Positions 1 through 6,875 are shown, numbered from the stretch's first letter. The stretch is DNA of 17,054 bases from Anaerolineaceae bacterium UBA6086 (GCA_002436005.1 DIXG01000087.1:875-17928), one strand, 5' to 3'. A program made the numbers and translations. Notes: generated by a model not told the origin, from the sequence alone.

Positions 1-80
1 AGGCGCCCAAGGTTCTGTCCCTCGGCGTCCACCAGCAGCCATTCTCGCTCAACCTGTCCTTTTGGTACAAATGTTTTCAT
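1..80 (-). CDS. rplM: 50S ribosomal protein L13, N-terminal fragment cut by window edge
   Basis: Only the first 26 codons are inside the window. They read MKTFVPKGQVEREW followed by LLVDAEGQNLGR, the usual L13 opening (a VDAEG-x-x-LGR motif after a conserved Trp). L13 is an early-assembly protein of the large subunit. The ATG at 78-80 is chosen because the family starts here; a GGAGAG element lies about 10 bases upstream. In-frame GTG and TTG codons just upstream are possible but less likely starts. The gene follows truA after an 80-base gap with no clear promoter, so it is probably co-transcribed. L13 is normally followed by rpsI (S9), which would lie outside the window. Confidence 0.88.
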   Translation of the reverse strand, partial: MKTFVPKGQVEREWLLVDAEGQNLGR

Positions 81-160
81 CACTGTCAAACTCTCCATCA
101 TTCAAGGAATTCCATGCCTGCTGCATTCAATCGAAACACGAAATTCAAATAATTACTGTT

Positions 161-898
161 CTAATAAATCACTTCTTGCAAAACAAGCCCCGCTGCCGGT
201 GCCAGACCGGTCAGATCAAGACTGCCGCTCATCAGAGCATCCTCTACGGTTTGCACAGGCACTTCGCCCTGCCCAATCTTGACCATCACCAGGGTGATGC
301 GGCGTACCATGTGGTAAAGAAAGGCATTGGCGATGATGTCAAACTGATATTCATCACCGTCTGCCTGCCACAGGGCGGAAAAAACTTCCCTTACCGTACT
401 GCCGCCCTCAGAGGTAGCGCTGCCAAAAGCCTTATAGTCGTGAATGCCAACCAGGGCTTGTGCGGCTGTGTTCATCCACTCCACCTGAGCTTCCGGCCAA
501 ATCCGCCAGGCTAAAGGCTCTCGCAGAGGATCACGAACGGGCTGAGCATAACAGCAGTATCGGTAATGGCGGGCTTTTGCATCATAACGTGGATGAAAAG
601 TGGGCGTCACTTTCGCCAAAGACTGAACTGCTATACCGGCGGGTAGATAGTAGTTGAGTGCATTCTGTAAATCCTCAAGTGAATGTGCCCAATCAAGGCT
701 GAAACTGACCACCTGGCCTTTGGCGTGCACTCCGGTATCTGTGCGACCAGCGCCCAGAATACTTTGTCCATCCCAACCCAGTTTTCGCAAACCAGTTTCA
801 AACTCGCCCTGCACAGTGCGTGCCGACTGCTGCCGCTGAAAACCAGCAAAGTCAGAGCCGTTGTATGCAAGAATAACTTTGTAATGTGCTGCTGCCAT
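161..898 (-). CDS. truA: tRNA pseudouridine(38-40) synthase TruA
   Basis: A complete 245-residue protein, normal for TruA, which converts uridines 38-40 of the tRNA anticodon arm to pseudouridine in the cytoplasm. The start MAAAHYKVILAYNGSDFAGFQ matches the family N-terminus. The catalytic aspartate is D54 in the motif GAGRTDTGVHA (residues 49-59). Further family blocks are FHPRYDAKARHYRY (about 102-115) and FLYHMVRRI (about 193-201). It starts 21 bases after the rplQ stop. I see no good Shine-Dalgarno in that gap, so expression may be modest or depend on upstream translation. The order rplQ-truA-rplM is common in Gram-positive and Chloroflexota alpha clusters. No defects are seen. Confidence 0.96.
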   Translation of the reverse strand: MAAAHYKVILAYNGSDFAGFQRQQSARTVQGEFETGLRKLGWDGQSILGAGRTDTGVHAKGQVVSFSLDWAHSLEDLQNALNYYLPAGIAVQSLAKVTPTFHPRYDAKARHYRYCCYAQPVRDPLREPLAWRIWPEAQVEWMNTAAQALVGIHDYKAFGSATSEGGSTVREVFSALWQADGDEYQFDIIANAFLYHMVRRITLVMVKIGQGEVPVQTVEDALMSGSLDLTGLAPAAGLVLQEVIY

Positions 899-919
899 CT
901 GGCTAATTACCAGGCTGGC

Positions 920-1303
920 TTACTCTTCAACCAATTCAATCAGTGCCATTTCGGCGCCATCGCTGCGGCGGGGACCCATTTTTAAGATGCGGGTATATCC
1001 ACCGTTGCGATTGGTGTAGCGTGGTGCAATTTCATCGAACAATTTCTGAACAATCGGTCTGCTGCCGGTGCCCAATTTTGCCACGGCTTTGCGACGTGCG
1101 TTCATAATTTTCACATCATCAACGTCCTGGTTATTGCGTGCCAGGGTGATCAACTTCTCAGCATCTGCCTGGATAAACTTCGCCTTGGGCAGTGTGGTCG
1201 TAATTCGTTCATGTTCAAAAAGCTGTTTGATCATCGTTCGCTGCATTGCTCTTCGATGACCAGTGTCGCGATTCAGACGCGGTCCTTTTACTTTATGTCG
1301 CAT
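920..1303 (-). CDS. rplQ: 50S ribosomal protein L17
   Basis: 127 residues, a typical length. L17 is a large-subunit protein near the exit-tunnel face. The diagnostic opening MRHKVKGPRLNRDTGHRRAM is present, followed by the family block LFEHERITTTLPKAKF (about 28-43). The C-terminus carries RNGGYTRILKMGPRRSDGAEMALIEL, split here as RNGGYTRILKMG (about 98-109) and RRSDGAEMALIEL. The ATG lies 4 bases after the rpoA stop, and its Shine-Dalgarno-like GGAG sits inside the last rpoA codons, so it is closely coupled to rpoA, as is usual. Confidence 0.97.
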   Translation of the reverse strand: MRHKVKGPRLNRDTGHRRAMQRTMIKQLFEHERITTTLPKAKFIQADAEKLITLARNNQDVDDVKIMNARRKAVAKLGTGSRPIVQKLFDEIAPRYTNRNGGYTRILKMGPRRSDGAEMALIELVEE

Positions 1304-1307
1304 AGCA

Positions 1308-2282
1308 TTAACTCTCCGTTATTTCTTCTTCTTCCTCTTTCAGGAAGCCTTTCGCAGCCATTGCTTCTTTCAACTCCACCAGGCTCTTTTCACCAAAATT
1401 ACGGATGGCAAGAATGGCTTCCTCACCCTTACTGAGCAGGTCCAGCACATCACCAACCGTGGCGATACCAGTTCGCTTGAGGGAATTAAAGACCCTCACA
1501 GGCAAGTCAAGATTTTCAATGGGTGTTTCTGCAGCTTCACTGTTAATCGTTGACACCGGTTTTGCTTCTGCAATTGGCACTGAGAGCATTTCCTCGCTGA
1601 TGCCAGCAATGAAACGCAAATGATCGATCAAAATCTTCGAAGAGTCGCTCATCGCCTGTTCAGGCGAAATAGTGCCATCCGTCCAGATTTCGAGCAGCAG
1701 GCGGTCATAATCAGTGCTCTGTCCCACACGAGCCGAGCCCACAGTCCAATTCACCTTACGAACAGGTGTAAAGATTGCATCGACAGCCAGCTCACCAATC
1801 GGCAGATTGTCACCGCGTTCATTCGCCGGGGAATAACCACGTCCGCGCTCTACGGTCATATCAATTTCGACAGAAGCCTTTTTGCTATCCACAGTAAACA
1901 GGTATAGATCTGGGTTGACAATTTCAACCTCAGGCGGGCAGATAATATCCGCTGCTGTAACTGTTCCTTCACCACTGACTTCGAGGTGCATATGTGCAAC
2001 ATCTGCATCAAACAGGATCATGCGCAATTGTTTTAGCTGCAGAATCACCTGGATGACATCTTCACGAACACCTTCGATCTCACTGAACTCATGCAGCACA
2101 TCTGTGATTCGCACTGATGAAATTGCCGCACCTTCCAATGAAGACAGCAGCACCCTGCGCAACGCATTGCCAACCGTGGTGCCGAAGCCCCGTTCCAACG
2201 GGCTGATCGCGAATTTACCATAGTTCCGGGCTTCTGCAACCCGTTCAACTTTCGGTTTTACCATACTCATTGTTATACTCAC
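1308..2282 (-). CDS. rpoA: DNA-directed RNA polymerase subunit alpha
   Basis: 324 residues. The alpha dimer nucleates assembly of RNA polymerase. The N-terminal domain (about 1-235) shows FAISPLERGFGTTVGNALRR (25-43), the assembly signature, and the VERGRGYSPA block (144-153). The C-terminal domain (about 255-315) has LPVRVFNSLKRTGI; R263 aligns with the E. coli UP-element-contacting Arg265, and RNFGEKSLVEL (294-304) is the second helix-hairpin-helix part. The tail is acidic (five Glu, then ITES). The chosen start is GTG at 2282, because AAGGGG lies 6 bases upstream; in-frame ATG codons at 2270 and 2264 are alternatives but are poorly spaced from that site. It sits between rpsD and rplQ as in most alpha operons. 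Confidence 0.97.
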   Translation of the reverse strand: MSITMSMVKPKVERVAEARNYGKFAISPLERGFGTTVGNALRRVLLSSLEGAAISSVRITDVLHEFSEIEGVREDVIQVILQLKQLRMILFDADVAHMHLEVSGEGTVTAADIICPPEVEIVNPDLYLFTVDSKKASVEIDMTVERGRGYSPANERGDNLPIGELAVDAIFTPVRKVNWTVGSARVGQSTDYDRLLLEIWTDGTISPEQAMSDSSKILIDHLRFIAGISEEMLSVPIAEAKPVSTINSEAAETPIENLDLPVRVFNSLKRTGIATVGDVLDLLSKGEEAILAIRNFGEKSLVELKEAMAAKGFLKEEEEEITES

Positions 2283-2297
2283 GTCATACCCCTTACC

Positions 2298-2315
2298 AGT
2301 GCATCCTTTTGCACT
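2298..2315 (-). promoter_or_regulatory. Intergenic stem-loop ahead of rpoA
   Basis: In the 47-base gap between rpsD and rpoA the transcript contains AGTGCA-AAAGGA-TGCACT, a perfect 6-bp stem with a 6-base loop. It ends about 8 bases before the AAGGGG ribosome binding site of rpoA. There is no following U-tract, so it is not a terminator. It could tune rpoA translation or mRNA stability; the function is inferred only from position. Confidence 0.4.
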
Positions 2316-2329
2316 ACCATTGACCAGCC

Positions 2330-2965
2330 TTATCGAGAGTAGAACTCAACGATGAGCTGCTCATTCAAGTTACCATCAATTTCCGCACGTTCAGGCAGAC
2401 GAATCATCCGGCATGAAAGATTGTTCAAATCAACCTCCACCCATGTCGGTGGTGTTCGTACCTCTTCAGCCTGCCGCAGCGTCTTGAAATATTCTGTCTG
2501 GGTTGAGCCTTCTCGTACTGCCACGACATCACCAGGCTTCAGAATGGTCGATGCAATATCATTCTTGCGGCCATTCAGCATAAAATGCGAATGATTCACC
2601 AATTGGCGTGCCTGGCTGCGGCTGTCAGCAAACCCTGCACGATAAACGACGTTATCCAAACGGGATTCCAGGATCTGAAGCAAATTCAGACCTGTCAGAC
2701 CGGGTCTCCTCTGCGCATCACGGAAGTAGCGCCTGAATTGACGTTCCAGCACACCATAAATCCGCTTGGCTTTCTGTTTTCCGCGCAGCTGCAGCGAATA
2801 TTCCGATTCTCGGGTTCGCCGGCCGCTGTAACGACCGTGCTCGCCGGGGGCGTATGCTCGTCGTTCCATGGCACATTTAGGGGTAAAACAACGTTCACCC
2901 TTCAAAAACAATTTTTCACCTTCACGCCGGCATAATTTACATACCGGACCACTATATCTTGCCAT
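2330..2965 (-). CDS. rpsD: 30S ribosomal protein S4
   Basis: 211 residues. S4 is a primary 16S rRNA binder that starts assembly of the 30S body, and in many bacteria it represses the alpha operon. The start MARYSGPVCKLCRREGEKLF is followed by RCFTPKCAMERR. The four cysteines C9, C12, C26 and C31 form the zinc-binding (C+) N-terminus. The central block EYSLQLRGKQKAKRIYGVLE and the S4 RNA-binding domain (about 93-155: SRLDNVVYRAGFA, SRSQARQLVNHSHFMLNGR) are intact. A good GAGAGGAA site precedes the ATG. It lies 22 bases after rpsK. If S4 autoregulates here, the target is more likely in the rpmJ/rpsM or rpsM-rpsK leader regions than next to its own start. Confidence 0.97.
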   Translation of the reverse strand: MARYSGPVCKLCRREGEKLFLKGERCFTPKCAMERRAYAPGEHGRYSGRRTRESEYSLQLRGKQKAKRIYGVLERQFRRYFRDAQRRPGLTGLNLLQILESRLDNVVYRAGFADSRSQARQLVNHSHFMLNGRKNDIASTILKPGDVVAVREGSTQTEYFKTLRQAEEVRTPPTWVEVDLNNLSCRMIRLPERAEIDGNLNEQLIVEFYSR

Positions 2966-2988
2966 TTAGTTCCTCTCTTAATTTCCTG

Positions 2989-3393
2989 TTAGACGCGGCG
3001 TCTCTTTGGAGGTCGGCAGCCGTTGTGCGGCACCGGGGTCACATCTTCAATCGAGCGTACGGTAATACCCATACCCTGGACTGCACGGATAGCAGCCTCA
3101 CGACCCGGACCAGGACCTTTGATGATGATATCAACTTCCTGAATACCGAAGCCCTGAGCAGTTTTCATCACTTGCTCAGCCGCCAAACGTGCAGCGAAAG
3201 GCGTGCTCTTGCGGGAGCCTTTGAAACCAGCTGACCCCGCACTTCCCCAACAAACGGTATTACCCTGAGCATCTGTCACGGTGATAATCGTATTGTTGAA
3301 AGAAGCCATCACATGCACATGCGCTGATGACATCTGGCGCTTAACTTTGCGCGAACCCACTGTTCGTCGCGATCGTTGTGGTTTTTTAGCCAT
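2989..3393 (-). CDS. rpsK: 30S ribosomal protein S11
   Basis: 134 residues. S11 lies in the 30S platform, near the 3' end of 16S rRNA and the mRNA exit. Family blocks are HVHVMASFNNTIITVTDAQG (about 25-44), GSRKSTPFAARLAAE (about 59-73), IKGPGPGREAAIRAVQ (about 91-106) and the universal C-terminus PHNGCRPPKRRRV. It starts 104 bases after rpsM, an unusually wide gap for this cluster, which holds a bulged stem-loop (separate entry). A GAGGA ribosome binding site sits just before the ATG. Confidence 0.97.
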   Translation of the reverse strand: MAKKPQRSRRTVGSRKVKRQMSSAHVHVMASFNNTIITVTDAQGNTVCWGSAGSAGFKGSRKSTPFAARLAAEQVMKTAQGFGIQEVDIIIKGPGPGREAAIRAVQGMGITVRSIEDVTPVPHNGCRPPKRRRV

Positions 3394-3429
3394 AGTTCCT
3401 CACTAACTCAAACTTTTTACGTCCTGATC

Positions 3430-3471
3430 TCTGCCTCGCCGCGGGTCGAAAGGAAGGAAAACCCAGGCAGA
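3430..3471 (-). promoter_or_regulatory. Bulged stem-loop in the rpsM-rpsK gap
   Basis: On the transcript, TCTGCCT pairs with AGGCAGA (7 bp, plus-strand 3430-3436 with 3465-3471). Stacked directly inside, GGGT pairs with ACCC (3461-3464 with 3443-3446), with a one-sided 6-base bulge (CGCCGC on the plus strand) and a 14-base pyrimidine-rich loop. It lies between the rpsM stop and the rpsK ribosome binding site and has no U-tract. It may be a regulatory or processing structure; the function is unproven. Confidence 0.45.
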
Positions 3472-3497
3472 ACATCAAAATAACGATAATGAATTGA

Positions 3498-3887
3498 TTA
3501 TTTCTTACCCACACCACGGCGGCGGCCACGTCCGGCTACCGTCTTCTTTGGGCCCTTGCGGGTGCGCGCGTTTGTCTTCGTGCGCTGGCCGTGAACAGGC
3601 AACCCGCGTCGATGACGCAAGCCGCGGTAGGAGCCAATTTCGATCAGGCGTTTGATATTCATCTGCACCTGGCGTCTCAAATCACCTTCTACTGAGTAAC
3701 TGCTTGAAATGTAATCACGCAGAGCAGAAACATCAGCATCGCTCAAATCCCGCACACGAATGTCAGGATTCACACCAGTTGCTTGAATAATTTCGTTTGC
3801 CCGGGTGGGGCCAATACCATAAATATATCTCAGACCGATCTCAACGCGTTTGTCGCGAGGGAGGTCAACACCTTCAATACGTGCCAT
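3498..3887 (-). CDS. rpsM: 30S ribosomal protein S13
   Basis: 129 residues. S13 sits in the 30S head and contacts P-site tRNA and the 50S subunit through intersubunit bridges. The start MARIEGVDLPRDKRVEIGLR is followed by YIYGIGPTRA (the helix-two-turns-helix region). The motif YRGLRHRRGLPVHGQRTKTN (about 93-112) is diagnostic, and the tail is very basic (ending RGRRRGVGKK). The ATG is 11 bases after the rpmJ stop. In E. coli rpsM heads the alpha operon; here rpmJ comes first. Confidence 0.97.
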   Translation of the reverse strand: MARIEGVDLPRDKRVEIGLRYIYGIGPTRANEIIQATGVNPDIRVRDLSDADVSALRDYISSSYSVEGDLRRQVQMNIKRLIEIGSYRGLRHRRGLPVHGQRTKTNARTRKGPKKTVAGRGRRRGVGKK

Positions 3888-3898
3888 ATGTCTGTTCC

Positions 3899-4012
3899 TT
3901 ATCCTTGTCGTTGCTTATGTTTCGGATTTTCACAAATCACATATAAACGACCATTGCGTTTAACAATTTTACACTTTGAACAGCGTTTCTTTATTGATGC
4001 TGATACTTTCAC
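3899..4012 (-). CDS. rpmJ: 50S ribosomal protein L36 (zinc-binding form)
   Basis: A 37-residue gene with a GTG start at 4012. The protein reads MKVSASIKKRCSKCKIVKRN followed by GRLYVICENPKHKQRQG, the full-length L36 family pattern. The zinc ribbon ligands C11, C14, C27 and H32 (CxxC-x12-C-x4-H) are all present, so this is the C+ form. An AAGGAG site 7 bases upstream supports the GTG start. It lies between map (83 bases upstream) and rpsM (11 bases downstream) and is the first gene after the predicted promoter at 4056-4084. The usual upstream partner infA is absent. Confidence 0.96.
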   Translation of the reverse strand: MKVSASIKKRCSKCKIVKRNGRLYVICENPKHKQRQG

Positions 4013-4028
4013 GTTCTAACTCCTTTTT

Positions 4029-4049
4029 CTTGCAGTGTTCTGATGCAAG
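4029..4049 (-). promoter_or_regulatory. Stem-loop at predicted 5' end of the rpmJ transcript
   Basis: CTTGCA-(9-base loop)-TGCAAG, a perfect 6-bp stem. It begins at about the position where the promoter at 4056-4084 should start transcription (near 4049-4050) and ends just before the AAGGAG site of rpmJ. A stem at the extreme 5' end can stabilise mRNA or gate ribosome access; this is inference. Confidence 0.4.
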
Positions 4050-4055
4050 TTGATG

Positions 4056-4084
4056 ATTATACCTTCACTCAAGCCTTTCGTCCA
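4056..4084 (-). promoter_or_regulatory. Predicted sigma70-type promoter for rpmJ-rpsM-rpsK-rpsD-rpoA-rplQ-truA
   Basis: In the 83-base gap between map and rpmJ the minus strand reads TGGACG (4079-4084, 4/6 match to TTGACA), a 17-base spacer, then TATAAT (4056-4061, perfect). Expected RNA start is near 4049-4050, about 37 bases before the GTG of rpmJ. It separates the spc part from the alpha part of the cluster. Read-through from upstream is also likely, since no terminator is visible. Confidence 0.65.
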
Positions 4085-4095
4085 GACTCATAATC

Positions 4096-4869
4096 CTATA
4101 ATGCCGTTAATATTAGCGGTCCATTGGCAGTCACAGCCACAGTATGCTCAAAATGTGCTGTGAGCGAGCCATCGGCTGAAGCCACGGTCCACTCATCTTG
4201 CTTGACAACTGTGTCCCCTGTGCCCACCAGGACCATCGGTTCCAGGGCAATGGTCATCCCCTCGCGCAAGCGCATACCGCGTCCCGGTTTGCCGTAATTG
4301 GGCACCTGCGGACCTTCATGCATTTTACGTCCCACGCCATGACCGGTGTAGGTGCGGGTGATATAAAATCCCGCGTCTTCCACATAAGTTTCCACCGCAT
4401 AACCAATATCGCCGATCGTGTTCCCGGGCAGCATTTGCGAGATCGCAATCTCCAACGCCTGCTTGGTGATGGTCAGTAAACGTTGTGTAGCATGGCTCAC
4501 CTTGCCCACCGGCACTGTCACTGCCATATCACCGACAAATCCCTGGTAAACGGTTCCAGCGTCAATGCTGACGATGTCACCATCCCTCAATTTCCGATCA
4601 CCTGGAATGCCGTGCACCAATTCTTCATTAACACTGGTGCAAATGCTTGCGGGATAGGGATAGGGTCCCGGATAATTTTTAAAGGGCGAAAAAACGCCAT
4701 ACTTCTGATGCACTGCTTCAAACGCAGCATTCAGCTCCGATGTTTTTACACCAGGTGCAATCGTCGCAACCGCGGCAGCCAACGCTTCCGCATTGATCCG
4801 GCCTGCTTCGCGCATCAGGTCGATTTCCAACGGTGACTTGATGTTGATTGAACGTTCCCAGGAAATCAA
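4096..4869 (-). CDS. map: Methionine aminopeptidase, type I
   Basis: 257 residues. This metalloenzyme removes the initiator methionine from new proteins as they leave the ribosome. The metal ligands of the family are visible: D103 (SIDAG), D114 (VGDMAV), H177 (TGHGVGRKMHEGP), E210 (ALEPMV) and E241 (EHTVAV); substrate-contact H86 is in ELVHGIPG. No N-terminal zinc-finger extension is present, so it is the short type Ia-like form. The start is TTG at 4869, overlapping the adk stop in the string TTGA; a GGAGG site ends 7 bases upstream, and the next in-frame ATG (residue 19) would cut into the conserved first helix. It follows adk, as in many spc clusters. Confidence 0.96.
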   Translation of the reverse strand: MISWERSINIKSPLEIDLMREAGRINAEALAAAVATIAPGVKTSELNAAFEAVHQKYGVFSPFKNYPGPYPYPASICTSVNEELVHGIPGDRKLRDGDIVSIDAGTVYQGFVGDMAVTVPVGKVSHATQRLLTITKQALEIAISQMLPGNTIGDIGYAVETYVEDAGFYITRTYTGHGVGRKMHEGPQVPNYGKPGRGMRLREGMTIALEPMVLVGTGDTVVKQDEWTVASADGSLTAHFEHTVAVTANGPLILTAL

Positions 4870-5522
4870 CGCTGAGCCTCCGTAATCGCATTCATGATCG
4901 CCGCAGTCACATTGTCAATACCCTGTGTTCCATCGATCTCAACCAGCAGCCCTTTTTCTCGGTAATACGCTATCAACGGTGAGGTCTGTTCATTATAGAC
5001 TTCAATCCGATGCCGCACCGTTTCGGGTTTATCATCTTCGCGCTGGTAAAGTTCTGAACCATCGATGTCATCAATCCACTTTACAACTGGCGGATTGTAT
5101 TTCTCGTGATAAACACGACCAGACTTGCTCATCCAGCGACCGCTCAGCCGTTCCACTAAGACTTCCTCTGGCACCTTGATGTAAGGGACAACCTTGACAT
5201 CACTGTTCAAGCCGGCCAGCAGTTTATCCAGTGCTTTCGCTTGAGCAGGCGTGCGGGGAAAGCCATCCAGCACAGCGCCTTTGTCACAATCTGGCCTGGA
5301 AAGCCGTTCTTCTACCATCCCGACCGTCACATCATCAGGAACCAGTTCGCCCTGATTCATGTAATGCTGTACCAGCTTTCCCAGCTCGGTCTCATTCGTC
5401 AAATTCTCCCGGAATAGATCTCCGGTCGAAATGTGAACAAGCGCCAGTTCCTGAGCAATCTTTTTCGCCTGGGTGCCTTTACCGGCTCCCGGCGGGCCTA
5501 ACATTACAATAAAGGTCGTCAT
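4866..5522 (-). CDS. adk: Adenylate kinase, long form with cysteine-free LID
   Basis: 218 residues. It interconverts ATP + AMP and 2 ADP in the cytoplasm. The P-loop GPPGAGKGTQ is at 9-18, the AMP-binding part ISTGDLFREN at 31-40, and DGFPRTPAQA at 86-95. The long LID (about 129-166) resembles the Gram-positive zinc LID at its end (GSELYQREDD, 155-164), but the positions normally held by zinc cysteines are Ser, Ile or Asp (MSKSGRVYH, DDIDG), so zinc binding is probably lost. The ATG sits directly after a GGCGGAGG run, with another GGAGG 10 bases upstream. It lies 18 bases after secY and overlaps map by 4 bases. Confidence 0.96.
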   Translation of the reverse strand: MTTFIVMLGPPGAGKGTQAKKIAQELALVHISTGDLFRENLTNETELGKLVQHYMNQGELVPDDVTVGMVEERLSRPDCDKGAVLDGFPRTPAQAKALDKLLAGLNSDVKVVPYIKVPEEVLVERLSGRWMSKSGRVYHEKYNPPVVKWIDDIDGSELYQREDDKPETVRHRIEVYNEQTSPLIAYYREKGLLVEIDGTQGIDNVTAAIMNAITEAQR

Positions 5523-5540
5523 CCTCCGCCTGCCTCCAAA

Positions 5541-6875
5541 CTAGCTGATCAGATGGTCGTCGTAACCATGCAACTTGAGGTCCGTTTCAATGATCTGGAA
5601 TGTATCGCGAACGACACCTACCACAATCAAAAGACCAGTGGACGAGACCAGGAAGATGGCTGTTTGCGAGACGCCTTCTGGCAGGAAAAAGCCCAGAATG
5701 TAGGGTAACGCAGCCACCAAACCGAGGAACAGCGCACCCGGCAGGGTGATTCGACGCTGCACCTTGGTCAGATAGCGCTGCGTTGGGCCGCCACGAGCCA
5801 CACCAGGGATCTGGGCACCCTGCTTCTTCAGATTATCCCCATAGTTTTGCTGTGCAAAAAGGATATCGGTATAGAAGAAGGTGAACAGAACAACCATCAC
5901 AAAGAACAGAATCGGGTAAACAATACCTTCGCCGCTCAAGAAATTTTGTGTGCCAGCTGCCAGGTTTCTGATCCATTCGACCTTTGAGTTATTGAAGAAA
6001 CTCGCCAAAATCGTTGGAAAAGTCATGATCGATTGGGCAAAGATGATCGGGATCATACCCGCCATGTTCACCATCAAGGGCACTGAGCTCTTGACGGGCA
6101 TGGACATTCGGCTGCCAACTCTGCGCCCAGGGAACATCACCGGCACATGCCGACGGCCCTGCTGAACGTAGACGACCGCAAAAATGGTCACAACCAGCAG
6201 TGCCACCACAATGAAGATCAACCACCAGTAATTCTGATCCGAAAGTAATGTGAACAGGTTCCTGGGGATACTGGACACAATGCCTGCAAAAATGATCAGC
6301 GACAAACCCTGGCCGCGAATCCCAAATTCTGAGATCAATTCACCCAACCAGACACCAAACATCGTGCCTGCCATCATTGAAATGACCGTGGCTAAGGTAG
6401 GGATCAAAACATCGCCTGAAAAGCCAAATTGTGCTGCCACAGATTGTCCCAGAATGGCGTTGAAGATGTTGATCTGACCCACGGCAGAAAGTGCTGCCAT
6501 CGGGATCGTCAAGATCATCGTCCATTTTTCCATCCATTGACGGCCTTCAGCAGGATTATCCTGCATCTTCCGCTCAAGGGCAGGAATGATCGGGATCAGC
6601 AGCTGGAGAATAATCTGGGCGGTAATGTAGGGGTAAACCCCCATCGCCAACACAGAAAAATTGGAAACCGCGCCACCCGAAAGCATATCGAGCATGTTGA
6701 TCAAGCCGCCCGCTGCACCGCCGGTCTGCGTTAACTGCGCCACCAACTCCCGATCAATACCAGGAACCGGGACATTGGATGCCAACCGGTAAATTGCCAG
6801 TAGGGCAAATGAGATCAGTAATTTCTTTCTAATATCTTTAGATTTCCAAAGAAAGCGCCAAGCTGACCGCTTCAT
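5541..6875 (-). CDS. secY: Preprotein translocase subunit SecY
   Basis: 444 residues, a typical length. SecY is the pore of the Sec channel in the inner membrane; it works with SecE, SecG, SecA and docked ribosomes. About ten hydrophobic segments are visible, beginning with LLISFALLAIYRLA (about 19-32). Family blocks are VPVPGID (35-41), the plug-region FSVLAMGVYPYITAQIILQL (about 73-92), GIRGQGLSLIIFAGI (about 184-198), VNMAGMIPIIFA (about 272-283) and the cytoplasmic loop GVARGGPTQRYL (about 358-369), which contacts SecA and the ribosome. The loop near QQGRRHVPVMFPGRR differs from the common QQGxRRIPVQYA form. It lies between rplO and adk, the usual spc position. Confidence 0.97.
   Translation of the reverse strand: MKRSAWRFLWKSKDIRKKLLISFALLAIYRLASNVPVPGIDRELVAQLTQTGGAAGGLINMLDMLSGGAVSNFSVLAMGVYPYITAQIILQLLIPIIPALERKMQDNPAEGRQWMEKWTMILTIPMAALSAVGQINIFNAILGQSVAAQFGFSGDVLIPTLATVISMMAGTMFGVWLGELISEFGIRGQGLSLIIFAGIVSSIPRNLFTLLSDQNYWWLIFIVVALLVVTIFAVVYVQQGRRHVPVMFPGRRVGSRMSMPVKSSVPLMVNMAGMIPIIFAQSIMTFPTILASFFNNSKVEWIRNLAAGTQNFLSGEGIVYPILFFVMVVLFTFFYTDILFAQQNYGDNLKKQGAQIPGVARGGPTQRYLTKVQRRITLPGALFLGLVAALPYILGFFLPEGVSQTAIFLVSSTGLLIVVGVVRDTFQIIETDLKLHGYDDHLIS

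Noticed and set aside
81..160. Possible promoter for rplM in the truA-rplM gap
   Set aside because: TTGAAT-like hexamers occur, but none has an acceptable -10 at 16-18 bases.
62..514. A 150-codon plus-strand frame across the truA end and the rplM start
   Set aside because: It is antisense to truA and rplM, with no family resemblance and no ribosome binding site of note.
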